In this document: positions 1 through 7,443 of the stretch, piece by piece | Numbering within the stretch: the stretch's first letter is position 1 | Layout of the letters: the number at the start of each line of letters is the position of its first letter | Assembly (NCBI GenBank): GCA_902795985.1 | Contig: CADBNG010000105.1 | Span: 1-11,324 of the forward strand | DNA: 11,324 bases | Direction: 5' to 3' | From: an uncultured Lachnospiraceae bacterium | GTDB lineage: Bacteria > Bacillota_A > Clostridia > Lachnospirales > Lachnospiraceae | Made by a program: the position numbers and the translations under genes | Notes under the pieces: model-generated | Database searches by the model: none | What the model was told of the DNA's origin: nothing | What the model saw: only the letters and a program-made list of their open reading frames with translations

Positions 1-142
1 CCACCGACCCGCCGTTGAACGTCGTTTTGTCAAGAAACGCCGGATCATCCTTATAATGGTTATAATAGAAATATCCGCCGATTCCCAGTGCCGCAGCTGC
101 CACCGCAAGAACGATAACAATAATCAGAAGCGCTTTTTTCAT
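1..142 (-). CDS. N-terminal fragment of a membrane-anchored/exported protein (possibly L,D-transpeptidase-like)
   Basis: Only the first 47 codons are in the window; the gene continues past the left edge. It starts with ATG at 142 behind a clear GGAGG seven bases upstream. The protein opens with MKKALLIIVIVLAVAAAALG, a short positive N-terminus followed by one hydrophobic segment (about residues 4-23). This fits an uncleaved signal anchor or a signal peptide; no lipobox cysteine is seen. The outside part starts YFYYNHYKDDPAFLDKTTFNGG. A single N-terminal anchor followed by a 'FLxxTTxNG' stretch resembles the start of Clostridia peptidoglycan-binding/L,D-transpeptidase (YkuD) or VanW-type proteins, which often begin 'F-x-x-G-T-x-I-N-G'. 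That family assignment is inference from a very short stretch; the membrane anchor is seen directly. It follows dapL by 105 nt on the same strand, so it could be cotranscribed with it. A cell-wall role next to a DAP-synthesis gene would make sense but is unproven. Confidence 0.6.
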   Translation of the reverse strand, partial: MKKALLIIVIVLAVAAAALGIGGYFYYNHYKDDPAFLDKTTFNGGSV

Positions 143-247
143 ACCATACCTCCGGTTTTGAAGATGCGGTTTTCCCCCCTGAAAAGAGCGTTATTGTTTT
201 GTACTGTTTGCGGTCCGTACAGGACCCCTTCTCCCCTCTGGTTTGAA

Positions 248-1465
248 TTACTTCTTTGCGCAGATCCGCAGAACGGCTTCCGCCGTGTTTTCGTGGGTGC
301 CGAAAGCGGAAAGCCGGAAGAATCCTTCGCCTTTGGAACCGAAACCGGAGCCCGGTGTTCCCACAATATTCAGTTCTTCCAGCAGATAATCGAAGAAGTC
401 CCAGCCGGACATGCCGTCCGGATTCTTCAGCCAGATGTACGGAGCGTTCACACCGCCGTACACGGTATAGCCGGCCTTGCGAAGACCGTCGATGACGGTT
501 CTTGCGTTTTCCATATAATATCCCACAAGGGCTTTCACTTCCGCCTGGCCCTGTTCGGAATAAACCGCCTCACCGGCGCGCTGGACGATATACGGCGCTC
601 CGTTGTATTTTGTTCCGTGTCTTCTCGCCCAGAGAGAATGAAGGGAAATGCCGTCCACTTCCAGCTCTTTGGGAATCACAGTATAACCCAGGCGAAGGCC
701 GGTGAATCCGGCGTTTTTCGAGAAGGATCTCATCTCGACGGCACAGCTTTTCGCTCCGGCGCACTCATAAATGGAATGAGGCACGTCCTCTTCGCTGATA
801 TAGGCTTCGTAAGCGGCATCAAAAAGAATGACCGCTTTGATTTCATTCGCGTAATCCACCCATTTCTGCAGCTCATCCTTTTTCAGCGCGGCGCCCGTCG
901 GATTGTTCGGGGAGCACAGATAGATCAGATCCGGCGTCTCCTCCGGAATTTCCGGGGCGAACCCGTTTTCTTCCAGACAGGGAAGATAGATAACGTTATC
1001 AAATCCGCCGAAGGCTTCGTTATACTCTCCGGTTCTTCCGGCCATGACGTTGGAATCCACATAAACCGGATATACCGGATCGCAGACGGCGATTTTCGCG
1101 TCGGCGGAGAAAATCTCCTGAATATTTCCGCAGTCGCATTTGGCTCCGTCGGAAACAAAGATTTCATCGGCAGCAATATCGCAGCCCCGTTTTTCAAAAT
1201 CATTCTTCGCGATGGCGCTCCTTAAGAACTCATAGCCCAGATCCGGCGCATATCCCCGGAAAGTATCCGCGCTGGCCATTTCATCCACCGCCTTATGAAG
1301 AGCGGCAATAACGGAAGGCGGAAGCGGCTGGGTCACGTCGCCGATCCCGAGACGGATGATTTTCCGGTCGGGATGAGCATTCTGGTAAGCGTCCACTTTT
1401 TTCGCGATCGTGGAGAACAGATAACTTCCCTGCAGTTTCTGATAGTTCAAATTTGTTTTGAGCAT
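248..1465 (-). CDS. dapL: LL-diaminopimelate aminotransferase
   Basis: A 405-residue fold-type I PLP aminotransferase of the DapL family (EC 2.6.1.83), the usual length for the family. It converts tetrahydrodipicolinate plus glutamate directly to LL-diaminopimelate in the cytoplasm, bypassing the succinyl/acetyl DapD-DapC-DapE steps of lysine and peptidoglycan synthesis. Seen in the sequence: N-terminal LNYQKLQGSYLFSTIAKKV; IGDVTQPLPP (about 41-50); FRGYAPDLGYEF (69-80); the substrate-domain SPNNPTG motif (185-191); the PLP ring-binding FDAAYE (D216, Y219); the Schiff-base lysine in SFSKNAGFTG (K250) with the following arginine; and C-terminal FFRLSAFGT with the carboxylate-binding Arg. The ATG at 1465 has AGGGAGA seven to eight bases upstream, and the N-terminus matches family starts. 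It lies 77 nt downstream of galK with a good -10 box between them, so it probably has its own promoter. DapL use is typical of Chlamydiae, cyanobacteria, plants, many anaerobic Bacillota, spirochaetes and Bacteroidota. Confidence 0.95.
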   Translation of the reverse strand: MLKTNLNYQKLQGSYLFSTIAKKVDAYQNAHPDRKIIRLGIGDVTQPLPPSVIAALHKAVDEMASADTFRGYAPDLGYEFLRSAIAKNDFEKRGCDIAADEIFVSDGAKCDCGNIQEIFSADAKIAVCDPVYPVYVDSNVMAGRTGEYNEAFGGFDNVIYLPCLEENGFAPEIPEETPDLIYLCSPNNPTGAALKKDELQKWVDYANEIKAVILFDAAYEAYISEEDVPHSIYECAGAKSCAVEMRSFSKNAGFTGLRLGYTVIPKELEVDGISLHSLWARRHGTKYNGAPYIVQRAGEAVYSEQGQAEVKALVGYYMENARTVIDGLRKAGYTVYGGVNAPYIWLKNPDGMSGWDFFDYLLEELNIVGTPGSGFGSKGEGFFRLSAFGTHENTAEAVLRICAKK

Positions 1466-1494
1466 ACGTTTTCTCCCTTTGATGATTTTGTTTG

Positions 1495-1500
1495 ATTATA
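1495..1500 (-). promoter_or_regulatory. Candidate -10 box for dapL
   Basis: On the minus strand this is a perfect TATAAT, 29 nt upstream of the dapL ATG, which would give a leader of about 23 nt. The -35 region 16-18 nt further upstream is poor (around GGTTTC), so the promoter may be weak or activator-dependent. It suggests that dapL can be transcribed independently of the galactoside operon. Confidence 0.45.
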
Positions 1501-1516
1501 TTCTTCTTTTGTGTTG

Positions 1517-1542
1517 AAACCGTGTCCTGCTGCTGACGGTTT
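1517..1542 (-). terminator. Weak candidate hairpin between galK and dapL
   Basis: Perfect 7-bp inverted repeat AAACCGT / ACGGTTT with a 12-nt loop, immediately after the galK stop codon (1543-1545). A second small repeat (CGGTT-TTT-AACCG, 1537-1549) overlaps the stop itself. On the minus strand no real U-tract follows (TTTCAAC), so termination would be inefficient. It may be an attenuator or simply chance. It coincides with the change from galactoside genes to dapL. Confidence 0.25.
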
Positions 1543-2796
1543 TTAACCGATTTTACCGCCTGGAAGTTCCCGGATTCCCACAACGCTGCAGGAACCTTTT
1601 CCGAATGTTTTTTCCATCTGGTCCACATAGTACTCCGTTGTTTCCGAAGGAACAAAAGCCTGTATCGTGCCTCCGAAACCGCCTCCGTGAATCCGGCTGG
1701 CCCCTTCTCCCTTCAGAATATTATCGGAAAGAGCCAGGGCCAGGGCCGCGGGGCATTTTCCTTTGCGATCCCGGAAACTGTCCACGTTCTGCAGATATTT
1801 CCAGGAGGAATCGCCGGATCTGCGGACTACCGAAAGAAACGCTTTCGCGTCTCCGGCGGTCAGCGCGTCTCTGCACTCCTGCACGCGCCGGCATTCTTCA
1901 AAGAAATGAATGGCACGAAGAACGGCGCCATCCCCGGCATACGAACGAAGGCGTCCGAGGCGGTCGTAGAATTTTCCTTCCGATACTTCCCGGAGCACTT
2001 TTTTGCCGAAAAAGGAAGCCACTTTTTTCATTTCCGCCGGAATCGCCGCGTAATCCTCCGTCTGGTCCTGATGGGAAGAACCGGTTGCGACAAGGCAGAT
2101 ATCCAGGCCGAAACCGGAGAAATCACAGTCGATCCGCTCCACTACAGGGTATCCTTCCTTCTGGAAATCCATATAGGCAAGGCCTCCGGTGGCTACCGCC
2201 ATCTGATCCATCATTCCGGAGGGTTTTCCGTAATAACGGTTCTCCGCGTACTGCCCGGCACGGGCGATATCGGAGGCGTCCAGCTGACTTCCGGAAAGGG
2301 AAACGAAAATATTGGTGATCAGGTCTTCAAACGCGGCAGAGGAGGAAATTCCGCTTCCTGCCGGCACGTCGCTGATGACATACGCTTCAAAACCGTGCAG
2401 GCCGATCCAGTATTCTTTCAGGCCGGCAGCGGTTCCGCGAATCAGCGCTGCGGAAGTGCCTTCTTCTTTTTTCTTCGGCGACAAATCCCTCAGGTCCACG
2501 TCGATCCGGCCGTATCCCTCCGAAAAGATATGAACCTCCGGATCCTCAATCCGCGCGGCAAAGGCGAGAATGTCCGAATCCACTGCCGCCGCGATCACCA
2601 GGCCTCCCTGATGGTCGCAGTGATTTCCGCAGATCTCCGTGCGCCCGGGGGAGCTGACCGCGAACTCCGCCTCCCGTCCGAAGATCTCACGGAATTTCTC
2701 TTCGGCCCTGCTCCAGCGCAGAACCGCTTCTTTTTCCTTTTTCGGGGAATAAAGCCCCTGAAGCAGCTGTTCCTTTAAAAATACAGATTCTGCCAT
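1543..2796 (-). CDS. galK: Galactokinase (GHMP kinase family)
   Basis: A 417-residue GHMP-superfamily sugar kinase, the normal size for galactokinase (EC 2.7.1.6), which phosphorylates galactose at O1 with ATP in the cytoplasm. The three GHMP motifs are present: sugar-site motif SSPGRTEICGNHCDHQGG (48-65), ATP-loop motif SDVPAGSGISSSAAF (142-156), and C-terminal HGGGFGGTIQAF (370-381). The presumed catalytic base is D197 in GMMDQMA, paired with R52. The sugar-binding signature reads GNHCDHQGG instead of the textbook GEHTDYNGG, so the usual Glu and Tyr are Asn and His; similar variants are familiar in Clostridia GalK-like proteins. ATG at 2796 has AGGAAGGA upstream. It begins 21 nt after the GT-B-like gene and is last in the operon with the alpha-galactosidase and GPH transporter, which strongly supports a galactose role. 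A related hexose or pentose kinase cannot be excluded because of the altered signature. Confidence 0.9.
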   Translation of the reverse strand: MAESVFLKEQLLQGLYSPKKEKEAVLRWSRAEEKFREIFGREAEFAVSSPGRTEICGNHCDHQGGLVIAAAVDSDILAFAARIEDPEVHIFSEGYGRIDVDLRDLSPKKKEEGTSAALIRGTAAGLKEYWIGLHGFEAYVISDVPAGSGISSSAAFEDLITNIFVSLSGSQLDASDIARAGQYAENRYYGKPSGMMDQMAVATGGLAYMDFQKEGYPVVERIDCDFSGFGLDICLVATGSSHQDQTEDYAAIPAEMKKVASFFGKKVLREVSEGKFYDRLGRLRSYAGDGAVLRAIHFFEECRRVQECRDALTAGDAKAFLSVVRRSGDSSWKYLQNVDSFRDRKGKCPAALALALSDNILKGEGASRIHGGGFGGTIQAFVPSETTEYYVDQMEKTFGKGSCSVVGIRELPGGKIG

Positions 2797-2817
2797 TCCG
2801 ACTGTTTCCTTCCTGTC

Positions 2818-4251
2818 TTAATGCCGGCCCGCGACCGCAAGCTTCACGGCCTCGTATCCGCCGTTGTACAGCTTCTCTTCCTTCCCTTTCAGGATATGCT
2901 CGTTCATAAAGGCCATGAGCCTCCGGTCTCCGATCAGCGAATCGATCATGCCGCAAAGAGATTCCTTTGTTTCGCATTCAAAGGTTGCGTCCCCCACCTC
3001 GCGGGTGTGGATCGCCCCGTAGACTTCATGCCCGCCGATATGGCGCATGATCAGCTTCGGCACCGGATAGAAGGCCAGTTCGGAAGGCTTTGTAACCAGT
3101 ACGTCGCAGCTTCTCATCAGCAGATTGGTCGAGTATACCGCTTCGAAAATATCTTCATGGCATAAGACCGTAATTCCGCTGATATCCGGATCCTTTGCCA
3201 GTTCGCGCACCTTTTTGAAATCATTAAAGCAAAGTGTGCTCTGCTCTTCGATTCCGGGAATTTTCTGCCGGAACAGATCCCAGATGCCGGCATGATCTCC
3301 AAGGTTGATGATCAGGGAAGCTTTCTTCTGCTTCACATATTCCAGCAGATGCCGGGTCATGGCCAGATAAAGGTCGGCCCCCGCTCCCGCTCCGCCAACG
3401 GTCATCAGGAAGCGGACCGGTTTTTCTCCTTCGATCCGGCGAAACCGGGCTCTACAGTCCTCTTCGATCCCGTCGACCAGCTCATGATCAATATAATGGC
3501 CCACTTCAAAAAGATCTTCGTCCGGCATGGGTTTTAAGGCGGTTTTTGCCATCCCGTTCAGCATTTTATAGCCGAAATAGGCGAACGGGGTCTGAACGGT
3601 ATGGATCGCCCCCTCCGACAGATGCAGGCCCATCGGCCAGTTGTCCGGAATGGCGTTGACCACGTTGGTCAGTCCCGCATGAACCGCCGCCTGAGCCGGC
3701 CATACATGGGTCGCCACATAGGGAACATCTTTCGGAATATCCGTAAACAGCGGCACTAAAAGCTCGCTGTTTTTCTGGTCTACCGCATTATAGGTCAGTT
3801 TGCGGAATCCTTCGCTGTTCATCGGTTCCCAGACCAGCCTGTTGAAAAGGCCGAATTTCTGGGAAAGCCGGGAACCCAGGGAGTAAAGGTCATTCTGATG
3901 CCGGATCATTTTGGATCCGGTCGATTCAAAAGAGGCCAGGTCCAGCCAGACAGGCCAGAAGCCCAGCGCCTTCGCGCAGGATGCAATCGCCAGGGAAATC
4001 CGGTAATGGCCGAAGCCCATGCGGATATTGCCGACGACCAGGGCGTTTTTCGGGAGAATCAGGGGCTCCTCGGAGTGGACCAGCCGGTCGATTCCCAGTT
4101 CCTCGATCTGGGGCAGCGGCTCCATTGCCAGATGATACTCCGTTTTGCTGTCATCCCCGAACTTCCGTATATATTTTGCTTTGCTTTTTTCCGCTTTCCG
4201 TATGGTTTTTGCGTCCATCGGATTGCCGAATATCATCGATGTTCTATCCAT
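2818..4251 (-). CDS. Unfamiliar GT-B glycosyltransferase-like protein of the galactoside operon
   Basis: A 477-residue soluble protein with no signal peptide or membrane segment that I cannot assign to a named family with confidence. Three stretches resemble GT-B enzymes of the MurG/MGDG-synthase (GT28) type. The first is an N-terminal Rossmann-like strand-loop-helix, ALVVGNIRMGFGHYRISLAI (70-89), whose MGFGHYR sits where those enzymes have GGGH. The second is a second-domain start, FLMTVGGAGAGADL (281-294). The third is a donor-site-like segment, SCDVLVTKPSELAFYPVPKL (381-400), followed by GGHEVYGA (406-413). The first 65 residues are charged and look like a separate extension. The fold is inferred; donor, acceptor and activity are unknown. 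The ATG directly abuts the stop codon of the alpha-galactosidase (TAA-ATG) with GGAGG 5 nt ahead inside the upstream gene, so the two are translationally coupled. Its place between the glycosidase and galK suggests a role in galactose or galactoside metabolism. A glycosyltransferase, a sugar-nucleotide-using enzyme or a non-catalytic relative all remain possible. Confidence 0.7.
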   Translation of the reverse strand: MDRTSMIFGNPMDAKTIRKAEKSKAKYIRKFGDDSKTEYHLAMEPLPQIEELGIDRLVHSEEPLILPKNALVVGNIRMGFGHYRISLAIASCAKALGFWPVWLDLASFESTGSKMIRHQNDLYSLGSRLSQKFGLFNRLVWEPMNSEGFRKLTYNAVDQKNSELLVPLFTDIPKDVPYVATHVWPAQAAVHAGLTNVVNAIPDNWPMGLHLSEGAIHTVQTPFAYFGYKMLNGMAKTALKPMPDEDLFEVGHYIDHELVDGIEEDCRARFRRIEGEKPVRFLMTVGGAGAGADLYLAMTRHLLEYVKQKKASLIINLGDHAGIWDLFRQKIPGIEEQSTLCFNDFKKVRELAKDPDISGITVLCHEDIFEAVYSTNLLMRSCDVLVTKPSELAFYPVPKLIMRHIGGHEVYGAIHTREVGDATFECETKESLCGMIDSLIGDRRLMAFMNEHILKGKEEKLYNGGYEAVKLAVAGRH

Positions 4252-5880
4252 TTATTCCTCCGGGAGCAGCACTCCCTTTTTCGTATGATACCGAAGCGTA
4301 TGAAGTTTCCCGTCCAGAACACACCGGATGTTCAGCACAGGCCCGTCCCTTAAGATTCCCACGACCCGGGCACGGGTCCATTTGCGGGCTTCCGCGAGGA
4401 TCTCTCTCTTTTCGGAATCATATCCGCCGGGATCGTCACTGGTCATATAAACCGCTCCGCACAGGTGGTTCAGCACAGTCAGCGCTCTCTTCTGCTCGCT
4501 GGAAAGCTGAATTCTCTCATCCCGCAGAAGGAATACATCCGGATCGCAGCGGAAGACGGTGCCGTCCATGCAGCTGCGGAATATGGTATTCTGCAGCGTT
4601 ACCTTCGTAGAGATTCTCTCCCGATGCGCCAGCCTCATGTAAGGGACATCGTCAAAGGAAAGGGAAACGTCCGGTCCGATACGGCAGTAGTCAACGAGGC
4701 CGAATGCCGATGATAACGGAACTCCGCATCCCAGGATCGCCTGATCGGGCAGGCAGCTGCGCAGGAAGCTCATCGCAAAACGCATTTTTTCCGCCCTTGT
4801 GTGCCCGTGGTGTTCTCCCATTGCGGCCGCATAGAGAAAATCCAGTTTGAAAAAGGTAAATCCGGCCTTTACATAGTGTTCCAGACAGGTCCGGATATAG
4901 TCCCGGACGTCCTGTCTGCGGAGGTCCAGCGGAACAAACCCGCTCCAGTTGCTCCCGGCAAAGACCGCGCTGCCGTCTTTTTTCCGGACGATCCACTCCG
5001 GATGCTCACGGTAAACCCGGCTTTTGGTCTCACAGACGAACGGGGCAAGCCAGATGCCGGCTCTCAGTCCTTTTTCTTTTATTTTCGCGGCGATGTTTTC
5101 CAGCCCGTTCGGGAATTTTCCCGGATCGCATTCCAGCCAGTCGCCGACAAAAGTCTCATATCCGTCATCGATCTGGAACAGGTCAAAAAGCTCCGGATCG
5201 ATGGAGGAAAGCGTCCTGAGCATCTTTTTCTCGCTGATGTTCTGATAATCCAGATACCAGGAAGTATACCCCCTTACCGGCGGCGCGTCGCAGGTTCCGA
5301 AATGAGAAAAATACGCCCGGACCAGTCGGTTTGCCGTTCCTCTGTACCGGACAAAATCGAACAGGGGATAATCCTCTGTGACGATGCGTCCGCGGCAGTC
5401 GCTTTCCAGGGAGAGAGTATTTTCCCTCCTCTGAATCCGCAGGATCAGATACGCGTGCTCCTCATTGAGCGAACCGAAGAATTCCGTCGTCCCGTTGTTT
5501 TTTTTGAGATAGGCAAGGGTGATTCCGTGAGGTTCCCCTTTTCGATATTTCAGGAACCAGGCGTCACCGTAGGCTTCAAAATGGTACCGTTCCCGGATCA
5601 GCCTGTTCATCTGACGGATGTTTCTCAGGTTTTCATTCAGGTAGTATTCACGGCTGTCCGTCCACGACTGATATCCGTTCAGAAAAACGGTTTTCACGTC
5701 CGAGTAGTCGTACGGTATCCGGATCACGGCCTCCTGCAGCATCAGCTTTCTTTTCGGATGAAGAAGGACCGTCGTCCTGCCGTCTTTGTTTGTAATGTCC
5801 AGTGAAAAATCGTTGTTGTTCCGTTCGTGTGTTTCGTGGAAGGCGTCGTCGTCTGTTTTATATCGAATGCATAAATCCAA
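4252..5880 (-). CDS. GH36-type alpha-galactosidase, cytoplasmic
   Basis: A 542-residue glycoside hydrolase of clan GH-D, closest to GH36 alpha-galactosidases (EC 3.2.1.22), which remove terminal alpha-linked galactose from raffinose-type sugars, melibiose or galactosyl glycosides. An N-terminal beta-sandwich region contains VFLNGYQSWTDS (65-76). The (beta/alpha)8 barrel runs from about 205 and carries LFQIDDGYE (234-242) and GIWLAPFV (275-282), the nucleophile D347 in FFKLDFLYA, and the acid/base D404 in CRIGPDVS. It lacks the fuller N- and C-terminal domains of classical bacterial GH36 enzymes of about 730 residues, so it is a compact variant. No signal peptide is seen, consistent with hydrolysis after uptake by the adjacent symporter. 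The start is TTG at 5880 with AAGG 8 nt upstream; no in-frame ATG lies between it and the transporter stop, and the next internal Met (residue 47) would cut into the domain. It is 23 nt downstream of the transporter gene and abuts the GT-B-like gene. The substrate within alpha-galactosides is not determined. Confidence 0.85.
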   Translation of the reverse strand: MDLCIRYKTDDDAFHETHERNNNDFSLDITNKDGRTTVLLHPKRKLMLQEAVIRIPYDYSDVKTVFLNGYQSWTDSREYYLNENLRNIRQMNRLIRERYHFEAYGDAWFLKYRKGEPHGITLAYLKKNNGTTEFFGSLNEEHAYLILRIQRRENTLSLESDCRGRIVTEDYPLFDFVRYRGTANRLVRAYFSHFGTCDAPPVRGYTSWYLDYQNISEKKMLRTLSSIDPELFDLFQIDDGYETFVGDWLECDPGKFPNGLENIAAKIKEKGLRAGIWLAPFVCETKSRVYREHPEWIVRKKDGSAVFAGSNWSGFVPLDLRRQDVRDYIRTCLEHYVKAGFTFFKLDFLYAAAMGEHHGHTRAEKMRFAMSFLRSCLPDQAILGCGVPLSSAFGLVDYCRIGPDVSLSFDDVPYMRLAHRERISTKVTLQNTIFRSCMDGTVFRCDPDVFLLRDERIQLSSEQKRALTVLNHLCGAVYMTSDDPGGYDSEKREILAEARKWTRARVVGILRDGPVLNIRCVLDGKLHTLRYHTKKGVLLPEE

Positions 5881-5903
5881 TGATCTTACCTTCTGCTTCC
5901 TTT

Positions 5904-7298
5904 TCAGTCTTCTTTTTTGGCGATGACTCCCATGATCTTCTTTTCATTGTAAAAGCTCAGGATCACCGCGCCTGCAGTACAGAAAATCACCGCGGCGATG
6001 GCAACGATCCTCAGTCCGAAGGGAGAAGCGGTCAGGTCATTGCTGGTGATATCCTGGGTCGTTCCGAGAACGGCAAGGGAGGTGAAGACCAGCATTGCGA
6101 CCGACTGTCCGAATTTCATGGCAAAAGTACGGGCGGCGAAGAACATTCCTTCGCGGTTCTCTCCCGTTACGATACCGTCTTCTTCAGCTACATCCGCGAT
6201 GATGGACTGCGGAATAATACCCAGAAGCGCCATCGGGAAAGCCGCGATCACAACAATAATCACACCGCAGAACAGTCCCGGAATGGGCAGGATACCGATC
6301 AGCGCCGTCACCAGATACGCCAGCGCAAGTCCCAGGAAACCTGTGATGACCAGCCGTTTCTTTCCGAACTTCTTCACCAGTTTGGATACGAAGGGATAGA
6401 ATACAACGGACAGGACCGTCATCGCTCCAAGGAATACGGTCGTATAGAATTCATCCAGTTCCATGGAGACCTTAACAAAGAACGGCAGGCCGGTCTGGAA
6501 AAGCGTCAGGCCGATCCAGTACGCAATATCGGAAGCGGCGAACTTCAGGAATTCGCGGTTCTTAAAGGTCGCGGCAAGGCTTTTGAACGCGTTGGAATCA
6601 CTCGGTTTCGTATCGACAAATTCCCGCTCATTGAGTTTAATGCACGGAACAAGCATGCAGATCAGCGCGATAACGGCCAGCACAATAAACCAGATCCGAT
6701 AGCTCCAGGCATAGGAAACCATGCTCTGAAGGGGTCCTGCCAGCACGAACGGCATGTAGGCCAGCAGCGTACCGAAGAAGTACGTAAACGAGATCGCCGT
6801 GGAGATGTACATGCGGTCTTCCTGTGTTTTGCCGAACTCGGAGATCAGCGCGTTGTACGGCGTGCAGTACATCGTCATGAACAGATAGAACAGGATCAGG
6901 AACACAAGAACCCAGACGATGTTGATGCTGCTGATGGTTTTTACCGGCGCGCAGAAAATAAGCACTGTGATTACGGCAAACGGCACCGCCGCTTTCTGCA
7001 TAAACGGAATTCTTCTGCCCTTCGGGTTCCGGCTCCGGTCTGAAAGGGACGCGATCCACGGGTCGGTCACCGCGTCGAAAATCCGGCAGGCAAAGGTGAT
7101 CAGTCCCAGAACGGTCAGCAGCCCGAACACGACAAGGCCGGTCGGGATATAAAACAGCGCCCCGGCTTCCACCGAGCCCTTCGTGGGCAGATAAAAAGTC
7201 ACCAGCCAGGTATTGATGATTCCGCCCAGCGTGGACCAGCCCAGCTGCCCGATGGCAAAGATCCACATTTCCTTTTTTGTCAGTCTTCTTGTTTTCAT
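5904..7298 (-). CDS. GPH-family sugar:cation symporter (MelB-like)
   Basis: A 464-residue, very hydrophobic inner-membrane transporter with about 12 predicted membrane helices, of the glycoside-pentoside-hexuronide:cation symporter family within the major facilitator superfamily. It should import a glycoside with Na+ or H+. The family hallmark is seen at the end of helix 2 and the following loop: CRIFDAVTDPWIASLSDRSR then NPKGRRIPF (71-99). R72, D75 and D79 correspond to the cation-binding Arg/Asp set of MelB. Other family features are YCTPYNALISEFGKTQEDR in the N-half, and the C-half loop ADVAEEDGIVTGENREGMFF followed by AARTFAMKFGQS. The ATG at 7298 has GGGGG 8 nt upstream. It is the first gene of the galactoside operon, so an alpha-galactoside is the likely cargo; the exact sugar cannot be read from the sequence. 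Its stop (TGA, 5904-5906) is in the same frame as the downstream glycosidase. Confidence 0.9.
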   Translation of the reverse strand: MKTRRLTKKEMWIFAIGQLGWSTLGGIINTWLVTFYLPTKGSVEAGALFYIPTGLVVFGLLTVLGLITFACRIFDAVTDPWIASLSDRSRNPKGRRIPFMQKAAVPFAVITVLIFCAPVKTISSINIVWVLVFLILFYLFMTMYCTPYNALISEFGKTQEDRMYISTAISFTYFFGTLLAYMPFVLAGPLQSMVSYAWSYRIWFIVLAVIALICMLVPCIKLNEREFVDTKPSDSNAFKSLAATFKNREFLKFAASDIAYWIGLTLFQTGLPFFVKVSMELDEFYTTVFLGAMTVLSVVFYPFVSKLVKKFGKKRLVITGFLGLALAYLVTALIGILPIPGLFCGVIIVVIAAFPMALLGIIPQSIIADVAEEDGIVTGENREGMFFAARTFAMKFGQSVAMLVFTSLAVLGTTQDITSNDLTASPFGLRIVAIAAVIFCTAGAVILSFYNEKKIMGVIAKKED

Positions 7299-7333
7299 AC
7301 GTCATTCCCCCAAATTGAATTGGTGCGTGCCAA

Positions 7334-7360
7334 AGGAAACACCGTTTCGCGGTGCTTCCT
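7334..7360 (-). promoter_or_regulatory. Leader hairpin / inverted repeat upstream of the galactoside operon
   Basis: An 11-position inverted repeat with a 5-nt loop. On the minus-strand RNA it reads AGGAAGCACCG, loop CGAAA, then CGGTGTTTCCT. One position is A-C on the plus strand but a G-U wobble on the minus-strand transcript, so the stem is complete only in the operon's own direction. No U-tract follows, so it is not a classical terminator. It starts where the predicted transcript would begin and may be a 5' stabilising stem-loop, or a DNA operator. A nested GAAAC-N3-GTTTC (7336-7348) is a second possible repressor site. Confidence 0.45.
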
Positions 7361-7368
7361 CTTTACTG

Positions 7369-7397
7369 AGTTTACGATAATACGGATGATTTTACAA
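7369..7397 (-). promoter_or_regulatory. Candidate sigma-A promoter of the galactoside operon
   Basis: On the minus strand, -35 TTGTAA (7397-7392) and -10 TAAACT (7374-7369) are separated by 17 nt, each matching the consensus at four of six positions. Transcription would start near 7361, giving a leader of about 60 nt before the transporter ATG. The match is moderate, in keeping with a regulated sugar promoter. Confidence 0.4.
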
Positions 7398-7405
7398 ATG
7401 CATTT
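7396..7405. promoter_or_regulatory. Palindrome AAATGCATTT, candidate operator
   Basis: A perfect 10-bp palindrome between the two divergent promoters. It overlaps the -35 of the minus-strand promoter and ends 8 nt before the -35 of the plus-strand promoter. Its position suits a regulator controlling one or both genes, but a 10-bp AT-rich palindrome can occur by chance and no regulator gene is in the window. Confidence 0.25.
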
Positions 7406-7413
7406 TCGTTTCG

Positions 7414-7443
7414 TTGACTCTCCTCTGCCCTCCCGGTTATAAT
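7414..7443 (+). promoter_or_regulatory. Strong sigma-A promoter of the ABM-domain gene
   Basis: -35 TTGACT (7414-7419) and a perfect -10 TATAAT (7438-7443) with 18-nt spacing, aimed at the plus-strand gene starting at 7508. The predicted start near 7450 leaves a leader of about 58 nt that ends in the ribosome site AAAGGAGA (7493-7500), 7 nt before the ATG. This is the best promoter match in the window. Confidence 0.8.

Noticed and set aside
212..226. GGTCC-GTACA-GGACC inverted repeat after dapL as a terminator
   Set aside because: Only a 5-bp stem with no T-run after it on the minus strand; too weak to call.
56..1225. A 389-residue plus-strand open frame opposite dapL
   Set aside because: Antisense shadow of dapL, whose catalytic motifs are all clear; the frame has no recognisable motif and no convincing ribosome site.
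1687..2778. A 363-residue plus-strand open frame opposite galK
   Set aside because: Antisense shadow of a complete GHMP kinase gene; low-complexity composition with runs of Phe and Arg.
4801..5805. A 334-residue plus-strand open frame opposite the alpha-galactosidase
   Set aside because: Antisense shadow; the opposite strand carries the GH36 catalytic residues in order.
5904..5906. The in-frame TGA as a selenocysteine or recoded codon joining symporter and glycosidase
   Set aside because: The symporter is full length for its family and the glycosidase begins with its own ribosome site and start; no SECIS-like hairpin is evident just after the TGA.
5802..7043. A 413-residue plus-strand open frame opposite the symporter and glycosidase start
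   Set aside because: It is a long run of Arg, His, Asp and Gln without domain character, and mirrors the codons of the well-recognised membrane transporter on the other strand.
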